64,000 nt of DNA, from contig NZ_CP036523.1 in the NCBI RefSeq assembly GCF_008151785.1, positions 1,302,001 to 1,366,000 on the forward strand. The letters run 5' to 3'. The notes under the pieces are model-generated. The model saw only the letters and a list, made by a program, of their open reading frames with translations, did not search any database and was not told the origin of the DNA. The DNA is from Peptacetobacter hiranonis. Its GTDB lineage: Bacteria > Bacillota > Clostridia > Peptostreptococcales > Peptostreptococcaceae. The position numbers and the translations under genes were made by a program. Each line of letters opens with the position of its first letter. Position 1 is the first letter of the stretch. Positions 1-8,866 of the stretch are shown in pieces.

Positions 1-401
1 CAAGGAACTATATCTCCTCTATTTAATATAAAAATATTTCCTTTTTTTATATCTTTTACATCTATTTTTTCAGCATATCCATTTTCTAAATCAACAATTT
101 TTGTTACTGTTTTTGTTTTTTCTTTTGATTTTATCTCTCTTGTTATATCTTTTTCATACTTAGAGTTAAAGTATCTTATCAGTATATTTAAAAATGCAAC
201 TAAAAGTGAAAATAAAAATACATATATATCTATATTAGATGCATTTTTATCAAAAACTCTTGCTACTAACATAAAAAACATAACAGTTATAGATATAATC
301 ATAGAAACAGATTTTAAGCTTTTTCTTATATATCCAAATTTTAAATCTCCATTTACATCTTTATTTGCTTTATATTCATATATACCTGATAATATTTTCA
401 T
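1..401 (-). CDS. P-type cation-transporting ATPase, N-terminal fragment (KdpB-like)
   Basis: The window edge cuts this gene, leaving about 133 N-terminal residues. An ATG at 401 follows an AAAGGGTG ribosome site. The peptide has two hydrophobic segments (roughly residues 31-45 and 57-72), then a basic stretch and the motif KKGNIFILNRGDIVP. That matches the start of the actuator domain of P-type ATPases, where a GDIVP/GDIIP motif is typical. The two-helix entry into the A domain resembles KdpB more than heavy-metal pumps, but the phosphorylation site (DKTG) is outside the window, so the ion is unknown. The frame stays open to the edge. Confidence 0.6.
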   Translation of the reverse strand, partial: MKILSGIYEYKANKDVNGDLKFGYIRKSLKSVSMIISITVMFFMLVARVFDKNASNIDIYVFLFSLLVAFLNILIRYFNSKYEKDITREIKSKEKTKTVTKIVDLENGYAEKIDVKDIKKGNIFILNRGDIVP

Positions 402-489
402 ATACAACACCCTTTCATATTTCTTATATCTTAAATATAACAGTTAAAATATAAAGCTAGGATAAAAATGTATTCTTTAAGCATTAAGA

Positions 490-1245
490 TTATATAAAGA
501 TTGTATAAATACCAACTAACATCATTTTTATTATGGCAAAAAATTCTCTTACATAAAATACTGGTATCAAATACCACTTAGTTCTTTCTGTATAAAAACT
601 TATATTTTTATAACCATCCATTTTTGCATACTTGTCGCTTCTAAAAGCGTGAAAATCTGTAGTCACTACCTTAACATCTACATCAGCTACTTTTTTCTTG
701 CTGTCGTTTTCAATTTTATCTCTAGAAAACTCAAAGTTCTGCATAGTGTTTACAGATTTATCTTCCTTGATAATCATCTCTGGTTTAATTCCTCTTTCAA
801 CAAGATATCTTTTCATAGCCTCGGCTTCAGAGATATTTTCTCCGTCACCCTTTCCACCAGATACAACTATTTTACAATCGTCGTCGTTACTTTTTACATA
901 TTCAAGCGCTCTATCAAGCCTTCCTTTAAGAGTAAGTCCTGGCTCATTCCCCATCACTCTAGCTCCCAAAACAATGATATAATCACAGTTTTCCGTACTT
1001 TTCTTAGGAAATGCGATAATCATCCCCTCAACAGTGACGAATATTATAATCGCCACAGCTGCACAAATTTTTACAATCATATATAACCACCTATGTTTTT
1101 TAATCTTATCTCTAGTGAAGTGGTACACCAAGCAAATTGTTCCAAGTACAAAGAAAAATCCGCTAAATGCAACCCCATTCATAGCGAAAAACAGTATTCC
1201 AAAGTATAAATATAACACAATCGCTAAAACTAGACTAATACTCAT
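490..1245 (-). CDS. YdcF/SanA/ElyC-family (DUF218) membrane protein
   Basis: A protein of about 251 residues with three N-terminal hydrophobic segments, followed by a DUF218 domain that starts at CDYIIVLGARVMG. It also has the family's SGGKGDGENISEAEAM motif and a late TTDFHAFRS segment. DUF218 proteins are linked to envelope and vancomycin-related phenotypes in enteric bacteria, but the reaction is not established. I chose the ATG at 1245 because GGGAG lies 8 nt upstream; a TTG at 1263 is the alternative. It is read leftward, apart from the acetyltransferase upstream. Confidence 0.8.
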   Translation of the reverse strand: MSISLVLAIVLYLYFGILFFAMNGVAFSGFFFVLGTICLVYHFTRDKIKKHRWLYMIVKICAAVAIIIFVTVEGMIIAFPKKSTENCDYIIVLGARVMGNEPGLTLKGRLDRALEYVKSNDDDCKIVVSGGKGDGENISEAEAMKRYLVERGIKPEMIIKEDKSVNTMQNFEFSRDKIENDSKKKVADVDVKVVTTDFHAFRSDKYAKMDGYKNISFYTERTKWYLIPVFYVREFFAIIKMMLVGIYTIFI

Positions 1246-1286
1246 AAATACCAACTCCCGCAAACCTCAATTTTAGTAAATTTCGA

Positions 1287-2099
1287 CTATTTTCTATATA
1301 ACTCAAATGCCGTATACTCACCCTTCATTTTATATCCAAGTTTCTTAGCAAGTTCTATAGATCCTTTGTTGTGAGCATCCCAACTAGGATATATCCCTTT
1401 TTCAAGACATTTTAGAATAATACTTGCCCCACAAATAAGCGCATATCCATTTCTTCTATGCTGCTCATTTGTATCTATCTCAATCTCTATTCCACCTTCA
1501 AAAGTGCAGTAAGAAGACGCTCCCGACACAATTTCATTGTTTTTAGTATCTAAAAGGACAACTCCTACTCCCTTTTTAGAATAATCTTCGTAATCATTGT
1601 AATTTCCAACCAAGTCTTTGCTCCACTCATTTTCTAAGCATCTATTATAGATTTCTTCATCTATATCCAAAATCTCAAATCCTTCTTTTGCAGAACTTTT
1701 TATCTCGTTCAATTTATCCACGTCAAACTGGCTCATATCCTCAAATGTAGAATATCTCTTAATTTCTTTTAGCTCTGACACACCTTCTAAATCTGAATTA
1801 AATGTATCTCTAACAAGTTCTGCCCACTTATCATTTTGAGGTATAATTATATCCATCTCACCACATTTATAGTCACATTCACTATCTTTATAATCAAATT
1901 TTAAAAGACTATCATTTGGCTCTCCTACAAACATCCTAAAATCTCCAATCACAGCAACAGCAGATTGGGGATTATCTAAGTCAAGAGAATACACTTCTCC
2001 CATCACTCCCTGCAAACAAGACAGCAAGAAATTATTCTCCCAATCTCCAAACAAGCCTTTAACTTTTTCTACGTCCTTAACCTTAACTATATTACTCAT
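1287..2099 (-). CDS. GNAT-family N-acetyltransferase
   Basis: 270 residues. The C-terminal half carries GNAT features: a beta-strand GVGVVLLDTKNNEIVSGASS, then EIEIDTNEQHRRNGYA, where QHRRNGYA is the acetyl-CoA pyrophosphate-binding loop (Q/R-x-x-G-x-A), and a final helix with NKGSIELAKKLGY. The long N-terminal half fits the GNAT_acetyltran (ZmaR-like) family. The substrate is unknown. The ATG follows GAGAGGGAAATTTT. The gene sits after the shikimate genes on the same strand, with a 49-nt gap. Confidence 0.8.
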   Translation of the reverse strand: MSNIVKVKDVEKVKGLFGDWENNFLLSCLQGVMGEVYSLDLDNPQSAVAVIGDFRMFVGEPNDSLLKFDYKDSECDYKCGEMDIIIPQNDKWAELVRDTFNSDLEGVSELKEIKRYSTFEDMSQFDVDKLNEIKSSAKEGFEILDIDEEIYNRCLENEWSKDLVGNYNDYEDYSKKGVGVVLLDTKNNEIVSGASSYCTFEGGIEIEIDTNEQHRRNGYALICGASIILKCLEKGIYPSWDAHNKGSIELAKKLGYKMKGEYTAFELYRK

Positions 2100-2148
2100 A
2101 AAATTTCCCTCTCAATAAATTTCACCTTAAATCAACTAAAATTAACCT

Positions 2149-2421
2149 CTACAGTCCAAGCTCCTTTTTCTGAGAATTTCTACTAAGTTTCATCAAAAGC
2201 TCAAACACCTCTCTTATATCATCCTCATATTTCTTGTTTTTTAAATTAGCTACAGCCTTCTGAAGAACGACTTCCTCTCTACTACTCTGCAGTACTTCCA
2301 TTTCGTTTTCCTTCTTATAATTTGCAACCTTTAAAACAGTTTCCATTCTCTTTTCAAAAAGCTGCACAATCTCTCTATCTATCTCATCTATTTCAATTCT
2401 ATACTCATCAAGCTTTGTCAT
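2149..2421 (-). CDS. chorismate mutase (AroQ type, monofunctional)
   Basis: 90 residues, all-helical: KLDEYRIEIDEIDREIVQLF, then KRMETVLKVANYKKEN. This is the conserved first helix of CM_2 chorismate mutases, which convert chorismate to prephenate for Phe/Tyr synthesis. The active-site Arg (helix 1) and Lys/Arg (KRMETV) positions are present. There is no fused prephenate dehydratase or DAHP synthase domain. The ATG at 2421 has AAGGAG upstream; an earlier in-frame ATG at 2445 lacks a good site. The gene lies 35 nt after aroC and is probably cotranscribed with it. Confidence 0.85.
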   Translation of the reverse strand: MTKLDEYRIEIDEIDREIVQLFEKRMETVLKVANYKKENEMEVLQSSREEVVLQKAVANLKNKKYEDDIREVFELLMKLSRNSQKKELGL

Positions 2422-2456
2422 ATTAATCTCCTTTTCAAATATCAACTATTTAAAAT

Positions 2457-3557
2457 CTACATTCCATAAAGCATATCAAAAACAGCTATTGCAGCAGCTG
2501 ATTCAATAACACTCACAGCCCTCTGAACTATACAAGGATCATGTCTACCATTTACCTCGATTTCTGTATTCTTAACATCTCCATCGCTTCTCAAATCAGC
2601 CACATTCACAGTACGCTGCTTACTAGCAATTGAAGGAGTTGGCTTAATTGCAACGGTAAATACAACTGGCATACCATTTGTGATTCCTCCAATAACCCCT
2701 CCGTTATTATTAGTATAAGATAAAATATTTCCGTTATCATCGACATACATCTCGTCATTTGCCTCTGAACCGTACATCTTAGAAATATCAAATCCCTCGC
2801 CAAACTCAATCCCTTTCACAGCAGGAATTGAAAACATCATACTAGAAATAACAGATTCTACAGAATCAAATATCGGACTTCCTACACCAGCATCCATTCC
2901 GATAACTGCACACTCAATCTTTCCACCTACAGAATTCAAACTTTCTCTAGCCTTTAAAATCTCAGCTTTCATCTCATCTTCAAGACTTTCATCTATTAGT
3001 GGAAAATCAGAATATGAAAGCCTTTCAATTAAATTATCCTCTATATTAGTGTAATCAAAACTACTGTCATCGATATCTTTTATTGCTTTAATATGAGAAA
3101 CAATCTCTATGCCTTTCTTTTCTAAAATCTGTCTACAAATCGCTCCAGCAAATACAATTGGAGCTGTTAATCTCCCAGAAAAATGTCCTCCACCACGATA
3201 ATCATTAAAACCATTATATCTCACAAACCCAGTATAATCTGCGTGTCCAGGTCTAAAATTATCCCTTATCTGAGTATAATCTGCTGATTTTCTATCCTTA
3301 TTCTTAATAGTTGCGCAAAGTGGAGTCCCTGTAGTTTTTCCTTCAAAAAATCCACTCACAATATTTGCTTTATCATCCTCTTTTCTTGCAGTAGACATCC
3401 TATTTTTTCCAGGCTTTCTTCTATCCATCTGTCTTTCCACTTCATCCAAATCTATCTCAAAACCTGGCTCTAACCCGTCTATAACAACGCCGATTTCACT
3501 TCCATGCGACTCACCAAATACTGATATTTTTAAATTTTTTCCCCACATACTACTCAT
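2457..3557 (-). CDS. aroC: chorismate synthase
   Basis: 366 residues. Converts EPSP to chorismate with reduced FMN, the last shikimate step. Family signatures are GESHGSEIGVVIDGLEPG near the N-terminus, RRKPGKNRMSTARKEDD, RPGHADYTGFVRY, DYRGGGHFSGRLTAP, and a C-terminal RHDPCIVQRAVSVIESA. It starts with an ATG overlapping the aroA stop (ATGAGTAG), which fits translational coupling. No flavin-reductase domain is present, so it is the monofunctional type. Confidence 0.95.
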   Translation of the reverse strand: MSSMWGKNLKISVFGESHGSEIGVVIDGLEPGFEIDLDEVERQMDRRKPGKNRMSTARKEDDKANIVSGFFEGKTTGTPLCATIKNKDRKSADYTQIRDNFRPGHADYTGFVRYNGFNDYRGGGHFSGRLTAPIVFAGAICRQILEKKGIEIVSHIKAIKDIDDSSFDYTNIEDNLIERLSYSDFPLIDESLEDEMKAEILKARESLNSVGGKIECAVIGMDAGVGSPIFDSVESVISSMMFSIPAVKGIEFGEGFDISKMYGSEANDEMYVDDNGNILSYTNNNGGVIGGITNGMPVVFTVAIKPTPSIASKQRTVNVADLRSDGDVKNTEIEVNGRHDPCIVQRAVSVIESAAAIAVFDMLYGM

Positions 3558-4881
3558 GCAAATCACCACCAATCACTTCAACGCATCCACCTAATTTTTC
3601 AAAGTCCTCAAAAAATCTTGGGTACGATTTAGAAATACACTCAGCGTCTTTTATAACTATCTCTTCTTCACAGATTGTAGACGCTATTGAAAGCATCATA
3701 CAAATTCTATGATCCTTGTGGCTCCAAACCTCGCAGCCACCCTTTAACTTCTTATTTCCATTTCCGTAGATTATAAGAGAGTCTTCTCTCTCTTCTATAT
3801 TTGCACCTAGTTTTGAAAGCTCTTCATTTATCGCACTAAGTCTATCACATTCTTTAATTCTAAGCCTTTTTGCATTGACAATCTCTGTCGTACCATTTGC
3901 AAATGCTGCACAAACAGAAAGAACAGGTATAATATCTGGACAATCTGTTGCGTCTATAACAGTACTATTTAAAGAGTTTACCTTCATTTTTATATCGTCG
4001 CACTCGTCGTAAACTCTCTCGCAACCCATTCTCTCAAGGATATCCACAGTAGCCTTATCTCCCTGAATTGAGTTCCTTCTAAGACCTTTTACATTCACAT
4101 CGTTTCCAATGGCATCGGCACACAAGAAAAATGCTCCTTGAGAAAAATCTCCCTCTACTGTGTACTCATTACAATCTAAATTTTCTCTTTTGCAATTATA
4201 CTTTTGATTGCCCTTTATCCTAAACTTTCTGTATTCGTCGTGCTCAATCTCTATTCCAAAATCCTTCAAACTTGCAAGAGTTATATCTATATAGCTCTTA
4301 GACTCTATATTGTCTAATATATTTATAACTGAGTCATCTTCAAGCATTGATAGCGCAAATAACATCCCTGTTATAAACTGCGAACTAATATTTCCAGGAA
4401 TATCATACTCTCCAGCACCTAGTTTGCCATCTATTTCAAGATAATTTTCTCCTTTTTCGTACTTAACTCCATTCTTATCAAATATATCGTAATAAACATC
4501 TAAAGGTCTTTTCCCTAGATTTCCACTCATCTCAAATCTGCACTTATATCCAAGAACTGCTGCTATAGGAATCATAAATCTAAGAGTAGATCCTGATTCA
4601 TTGCAGTTTATAATGTGTAAATCATTGTCAGTTTCTATTTCTTCTCCAGCATTTTTACGAATTCCTTCGATTTCTATACTCGTATCGCCAACTTTTGAAA
4701 CTGCTCCAAATGATTTTACAGCCTCAAGAGTTGCTTTTATATCATCTGATAATTCTATATTGTTTATAATACTTTTTCCTTCTGAAAGAGCTGCACAAAT
4801 AAGCGCCCTATGTGCAAAACTTTTTGACGGTGGAATTGTAACATCACCTGAAAGCTTTGACGGTTTTATTCTTATATCCAT
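3550..4881 (-). CDS. aroA: 3-phosphoshikimate 1-carboxyvinyltransferase (EPSP synthase)
   Basis: 443 residues, the usual length. Transfers enolpyruvyl from PEP to shikimate-3-phosphate. Motifs in order: PPSKSFAHRALICAALSEG (Lys and Ser of the substrate site), CNESGSTLRFMIPIA (the LxCGNSGTT region, here with NESGST), GKRPLD, DCPDIIPVLSVCAAF (catalytic Asp), RLRIKECDRL and DHRICMMLSIA. The NESG variant and the SKSFAHR motif fit the class II-like enzymes of clostridia. First gene of the aroA-aroC-aroQ operon, with GAGAGG before the ATG. Confidence 0.95.
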   Translation of the reverse strand: MDIRIKPSKLSGDVTIPPSKSFAHRALICAALSEGKSIINNIELSDDIKATLEAVKSFGAVSKVGDTSIEIEGIRKNAGEEIETDNDLHIINCNESGSTLRFMIPIAAVLGYKCRFEMSGNLGKRPLDVYYDIFDKNGVKYEKGENYLEIDGKLGAGEYDIPGNISSQFITGMLFALSMLEDDSVINILDNIESKSYIDITLASLKDFGIEIEHDEYRKFRIKGNQKYNCKRENLDCNEYTVEGDFSQGAFFLCADAIGNDVNVKGLRRNSIQGDKATVDILERMGCERVYDECDDIKMKVNSLNSTVIDATDCPDIIPVLSVCAAFANGTTEIVNAKRLRIKECDRLSAINEELSKLGANIEEREDSLIIYGNGNKKLKGGCEVWSHKDHRICMMLSIASTICEEEIVIKDAECISKSYPRFFEDFEKLGGCVEVIGGDLHE

Positions 4882-4941
4882 TAAATTTCCTCTCTTTTCT
4901 CTATTTTAATAACACATCTCTTTTTATAATTTATATAAATT

Positions 4942-5889
4942 TTACAACATCCCATTCTTTTTAAATAAATGAATTCCGATTAATATTATAAGAATCATTA
5001 TACCAATCGTAATCGGGTATCCATAAGCCATACCAAGCTCTGGCATATACTTAAAGTTCATTCCATAAACACCTGTAATTATTGTAAGTGGAGCTGATAT
5101 TGCAGTTAATATAGTCAACTTTGTTATAAGTGAGTTTGTCTTTTCATTGACCTTTGAGTCGTAAATATCTAAAAGCTTATCTGCCAAATCTCTCGTTGCA
5201 ATTGAAAACTCGTACAACTTATCTATACCAAAGTCTATCCCCTGCATATCGTTGTACTCCTCAAGCTCGACCTCTTTTAAAAACCTAACATCCTCGCTTA
5301 CAGCATTATCTGTTATATAAATAAGCGGTCTAATATTTTTAACAACCTTTCTCGCAATTGCCCTAACTTTATTAATCTCTTCAATGTGGCTGCTGTTTAC
5401 ATTGTCCATCATATCATCCTCGATATCTAATATCCTATCCTCTAATCTCTCCAAAAACTCAAAACCATTCATTATATACTCTTTAATAATGTGCTGATTT
5501 ATTTTGTATAAGACGTATCTCGTACTCTTATCAGACTTAGTCTTATTCAAAATCAAATTTTTCATAAATTTATATATAAAGCTCTCCTCCTCAGCCACAG
5601 TGAGTATAAAATTATCGGCTGTGTATATACGAGCCTCAAATTCTCTTATCTCTTCATCTATGTATTCGAGAGATTTTAAAGTCATAGAATCAAAACTTTT
5701 ATTTGGGTTTATCCTGATAGAATTGTCAAAACTCATACAGTCGAAAAAGATCTCTTCATTTATCCCTAAAGTTTCCTTTATCTTACAAAACTCATCAACT
5801 TTTGACAGTATTACATAATCTCGCTGCGAGTCGTATCCTTCTTCAAATCCATCTAAAACTTTATTTTCCTGCAATTCCAATATCTTCAT
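4942..5889 (-). CDS. corA: CorA-family magnesium/divalent cation transporter
   Basis: About 315 residues. A soluble N-terminal domain with long helices leads to two C-terminal transmembrane helices: LTILTAISAPLTIITGVYGM and the last segment, YPITIGIMILIILIGIHLF. The signature YGMNFKYMPEL (the GMN ion-selectivity motif) joins them. CorA proteins form pentameric inner-membrane channels for Mg2+. The ATG at 5889 follows AGTAGGTGAG; a GTG nine bases upstream is the alternative. Divergent from the gene at 6088. Confidence 0.9.
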   Translation of the reverse strand: MKILELQENKVLDGFEEGYDSQRDYVILSKVDEFCKIKETLGINEEIFFDCMSFDNSIRINPNKSFDSMTLKSLEYIDEEIREFEARIYTADNFILTVAEEESFIYKFMKNLILNKTKSDKSTRYVLYKINQHIIKEYIMNGFEFLERLEDRILDIEDDMMDNVNSSHIEEINKVRAIARKVVKNIRPLIYITDNAVSEDVRFLKEVELEEYNDMQGIDFGIDKLYEFSIATRDLADKLLDIYDSKVNEKTNSLITKLTILTAISAPLTIITGVYGMNFKYMPELGMAYGYPITIGIMILIILIGIHLFKKNGML

Positions 5890-6087
5890 CTCTCTCACCT
5901 ACTTGTTTTTAATTTAAAAATTTTTTATTTATTATATCAAGTATACCATATCGAAGCCTATTACTGAAATTCGTTCTTCTTTTCATCAATTACATATGAT
6001 AGTTTAACAAGTTTTTTTCAATTATTTTCACAAAAGTGTAGTATAATAAGAAATAAAATTGAAATTTTCTTAAGGAGTTGATAAAAA

Positions 6088-6825
6088 ATGCTTACCCAAA
6101 GTGAAAAAAATATTCTTTCATTTGTAAAACCGTTCGCTATCGAGGACAGAAAGGTTTTAATGAGAGATAATTTTATAGATGAAAAGATAAAAAATATGAA
6201 TATAGATGAAATAAGGGAAACTGTGCTTTCTCTAGGAGAAAAGGGATATCTATGCGCAAAGGAATTTATAACTGGAACTGTTATGATTATGGAAGTGTAT
6301 CAAAAGGGCATCGAATATGACCAGCCAGCAGATGATTTAGGTGCTATGCCAGAGTTTTCATTTAAAAGAGGAAACTTCGAAACAGAAGTAGAACAGAAAA
6401 AGTATAAATACACAACACCTATAGAGCATATAAAACAGTACAATGCTTTTGAAACTGAGGAAGATAAGAAAAAAGAAATTGAATACAAAAGACAGTACGA
6501 GTATAGAAAACCTGCAGAATACAAAAGACCAGAAAATACCGTAAATAATGCAAATTCTACTAATACAGATGCTGCAACATCTTATTATATAAATAAAAAT
6601 ACAGATTATTTGGATATAAAGAAGATGATTTTTGCCGACGAAAGAATTTCTGAATCAGATCAGAAAAAGCTATTAAAACTAATAACACTGATTGAAACTA
6701 TGACAGAAAGCAACGTTCCTCTTCCAAAGGGTGCTTTTGTTGAATACGACGATGTTATATGTAAATATAGCTGGATTACAGATGTTATAGGTAGAGTGCT
6801 TATGAATAAATACTTCCTTGCATAG
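6088..6825 (+). CDS. hypothetical protein with winged-helix-like N-terminus
   Basis: 245 residues, start ATG after TTAAGGAGTTGAT. I do not recognise the family. Residues 1-75 are helical with a beta hairpin near GEKGYLCAKEFITGTVMIME, which could be a small winged helix. The middle (residues 90-155) is rich in Lys, Glu, Tyr and Gln with repeated EYKR-type words and is probably disordered. The C-terminal 75 residues (YLDIKKMIFADERISESDQKK onward) are again helical. The gene is divergent from corA and followed by a small membrane peptide. Confidence 0.6.
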   Translation: MLTQSEKNILSFVKPFAIEDRKVLMRDNFIDEKIKNMNIDEIRETVLSLGEKGYLCAKEFITGTVMIMEVYQKGIEYDQPADDLGAMPEFSFKRGNFETEVEQKKYKYTTPIEHIKQYNAFETEEDKKKEIEYKRQYEYRKPAEYKRPENTVNNANSTNTDAATSYYINKNTDYLDIKKMIFADERISESDQKKLLKLITLIETMTESNVPLPKGAFVEYDDVICKYSWITDVIGRVLMNKYFLA

Positions 6826-6892
6826 TAAGAAATTGTAAATTTGCGTAATGGAAGTTTGTAATATTTGAAGACAATATACGGGAGGGATTTTT

Positions 6893-7009
6893 ATGAAAAA
6901 ACTATTGGCAACTTTTATGAGAATCATATTTATTTTGATGCTTATACTTGTAATGATTCCTTCATTTATTATTCTAATTTTAAACTACGATAAAAGCAGA
7001 ATAAGATAA
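6893..7009 (+). CDS. small single-pass membrane peptide (38 aa)
   Basis: A 38-residue frame with a strong GGGAGGGATTTTT ribosome site before ATG. The peptide has KK at the start, a hydrophobic core (IIFILMLILVMIPSFIIL) and a basic tail (DKSRIR), i.e. one transmembrane helix. The function is unknown. It lies between the gene ending at 6825 and the oxidoreductase at 7042 on the same strand, so the three may share a transcript. Confidence 0.55.
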   Translation: MKKLLATFMRIIFILMLILVMIPSFIILILNYDKSRIR

Positions 7010-7041
7010 ATTTTAATACCATTAAAAAAAGGAGTTTTTCT

Positions 7042-8016
7042 ATGAAAAGATATAATTGGGCAACTTTAGGATGCGGCGTTATTGCTAATCAGCTTGCAGA
7101 GGCGATGATTTCAAGAGGAGATAATCTGTACTCTGTCGCAAATCGTACTCACGAAAAAGCTTTAGAATTCGCTGCAAAATATGGAATCGAAAAAGTATAC
7201 GATAAGATTGATGATGTTTTTGAGGATGAAAACGTGGATATTATCTACATCTCTACTCCTCACAATACTCATATAGAATATTTGAGAAAAGCTTTAAAAG
7301 CTGGTAAACACGTTCTTTGCGAAAAATCAATTACTTTAAACAGCAATGAACTAGATGAAGCTATAGCACTTGCAGAGGAAAATCACGTCATTTTAGCTGA
7401 AGCTATGACAATTTTCCATATGCCAATTTACAAAGAGCTTAATAAAATAATAGAATCTGGAAAGCTTGGAGATTTAAAACTAATTCAGATGAATTTTGGA
7501 AGCTACAAAGAATACGATATGACTAATAGATTTTTCAATAGAAATTTAGCAGGTGGTGCTATGCTTGATATTGGTGTATATGCACTTTCATTTGTTAGAT
7601 GGTTTATGAGCTCAAAACCTACAGAAATACTATCTCAGGTTAGGTATGCTCCAACTGGTGTCGATGAACAGGCTAGTATTCTTCTGAAAAATAAGGAAGA
7701 AGAAATGGCTACTGTGATACTATCTCTTCACGCAAAACAGCCTAAACGTGGAACTATAGCGTTTGATAAGGGATATGTTGAGATTTTTGAATATCCTAGA
7801 GGTGAGGAAGCTGTTATCACATATACTGAGGATGGCAGCAAGGAAGTTATAAAATCTGGAAATACTTCAAACGCATTGTTATATGAGGTTGAAGATATGG
7901 AAAAGGCATTAAATGGAAATCATGATATAATGCACTTGAATTATACTAAAGATGTTATGGATATGATGACTGAAATAAGAAATGAATGGGGTATGAAATA
8001 TCCTGAAGAAATTTAG
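7042..8016 (+). CDS. Gfo/Idh/MocA-family NAD(P)-dependent oxidoreductase
   Basis: 324 residues. The N-terminal Rossmann fold begins with WATLGCGVIANQLAEAM (the GxGxxA dinucleotide loop), followed by YISTPHNTHIEYLRKALKAG and CEKSITLN, which stands for the usual EKP motif with Ser in place of Pro. The C-terminal domain has GGAMLDIGVYALSFVRW, typical of the dimeric dihydrodiol dehydrogenase/xylose dehydrogenase-like subgroup. The sugar or diol substrate cannot be told from sequence. AAAAAAGGAG precedes the ATG, and a terminator follows. Confidence 0.88.
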   Translation: MKRYNWATLGCGVIANQLAEAMISRGDNLYSVANRTHEKALEFAAKYGIEKVYDKIDDVFEDENVDIIYISTPHNTHIEYLRKALKAGKHVLCEKSITLNSNELDEAIALAEENHVILAEAMTIFHMPIYKELNKIIESGKLGDLKLIQMNFGSYKEYDMTNRFFNRNLAGGAMLDIGVYALSFVRWFMSSKPTEILSQVRYAPTGVDEQASILLKNKEEEMATVILSLHAKQPKRGTIAFDKGYVEIFEYPRGEEAVITYTEDGSKEVIKSGNTSNALLYEVEDMEKALNGNHDIMHLNYTKDVMDMMTEIRNEWGMKYPEEI

Positions 8017-8024
8017 TTTTAACA

Positions 8025-8055
8025 AAAAGAGCTTCTAAGATAGAAGCTCTTTTTA
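8025..8055 (+). terminator. rho-independent terminator after the oxidoreductase
   Basis: The hairpin AGAGCTTCTA-aga-TAGAAGCTCT followed by a T-run, with an A-run before it. It could work in both directions and separates the rightward genes from the leftward mazEF pair. Confidence 0.85.
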
Positions 8056-8086
8056 TATTATACTTTATTTTAATCTATATTTTAAT

Positions 8087-8413
8087 CTATTCTATTGTAG
8101 AAACTAAAATATCTATAGCTTTTTCAACTAAATCATCTGGTGCTTTTTCTATAAATTTTACATTTCTTTTTGTTGGGTCAATTGTTCTAGCATGTTCACA
8201 TAATATTACACCTGTTGTCTTGGTTCTATCATCAAGTGGCAGATGTAATGGAAAACCTTTATTAGTGTTTGTAATAGGCATTACTATTAAAAGCTTAGCA
8301 ACTTTATTAAAAAAGTTATTACTAATAACAAGTGCTGGTCTAAATCCATGTTGTTCAACTCCTTTTACAGGATCTAAATCCAACTTGATTATATCGCCTC
8401 TATTAATCTTCAT
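8087..8413 (-). CDS. mazF: MazF/PemK-family mRNA interferase toxin
   Basis: 108 residues, the normal MazF length. It begins INRGDIIKLDLDPVKGVEQHG-FRPALVIS, with the family's RGDI-x-x-x-D...G-E-Q-x-G-x-RP-LVIS signature. The Arg of GFRPALV and the Thr of MPITNTNKGFP are the expected catalytic neighbourhood. MazF toxins cut mRNA at short sequences and are held inactive by MazE. Its start overlaps the antitoxin stop by 11 nt, so the two are translationally coupled. Confidence 0.92.
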   Translation of the reverse strand: MKINRGDIIKLDLDPVKGVEQHGFRPALVISNNFFNKVAKLLIVMPITNTNKGFPLHLPLDDRTKTTGVILCEHARTIDPTKRNVKFIEKAPDDLVEKAIDILVSTIE

Positions 8414-8678
8414 ACTCTATAACCTCCTGCCCTACACTTTCTCCCCAATAAATTTCTGAAGGTTCATAATCTGACATATCATAATCTTTAAAAAGCTCTT
8501 CTATTGGTATAACATTTGGGCGTCTACTTTCTTTTATAACAGGTTTTAAACTTAATTTACCTTCTTGTATATCAACTTCAACTTCTTCATTTTCTCCCCA
8601 ACCTAATTGATTTAATATCTCTTTTGAAAGTCTTATACCTTGGCTATTTCCCCATTTACTAACTGATAATGTTTTCAT
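8403..8678 (-). CDS. mazE: MazE-like AbrB-family antitoxin
   Basis: 91 residues. The N-terminal swapped-hairpin DNA-binding domain reads TLSVSKWGNSQGIRLSKEILN, the classic MazE/SpoVT-AbrB pattern. The C-terminal half (ESRRPNVIPIEELFKDYDMSDYEPSEI) is acidic and fits the toxin-binding tail. The ATG at 8678 follows GGAGGTG. The operator palindrome just upstream suggests autorepression by the MazEF complex. Confidence 0.92.
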   Translation of the reverse strand: MKTLSVSKWGNSQGIRLSKEILNQLGWGENEEVEVDIQEGKLSLKPVIKESRRPNVIPIEELFKDYDMSDYEPSEIYWGESVGQEVIEYED

Positions 8679-8708
8679 ATACAACACCTCCAATAATTAT
8701 ATTTCTAT

Positions 8709-8742
8709 AATAAGTATATACTTTGTATATACTTATTGTCAA
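8709..8742 (-). promoter_or_regulatory. mazEF promoter covered by a perfect inverted repeat
   Basis: The 13-bp arms AATAAGTATATAC and GTATATACTTATT, three bases apart, form a perfect palindrome at 8709-8737. On the minus strand a TTGACA -35 box (8737-8742) and a TATACT -10 box (8713-8718) are 18 bp apart, so a protein bound to the palindrome would cover the promoter. This fits conditional autorepression; binding itself is inferred. Confidence 0.75.
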
Positions 8743-8791
8743 TATTTATTCAATAATTATTTTAAATCGTATATTATTATTTCTTAAATTC

Positions 8792-8829
8792 AAAAAAGAC
8801 TGCTACAAAATTTTGTAACAGTCTTTTTT
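8792..8829 (-). terminator. terminator after ftsH (bidirectional)
   Basis: The hairpin AAAAAAGACTG-c-TACAAAATTTTGTA-a-CAGTCTTTTTT ends 37 nt past the ftsH stop. A and T runs on both sides allow use from either direction. Confidence 0.85.
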
Positions 8830-8866
8830 ATATGTTTTTATTTTGGATTTTAGTTTTCTTATTTAC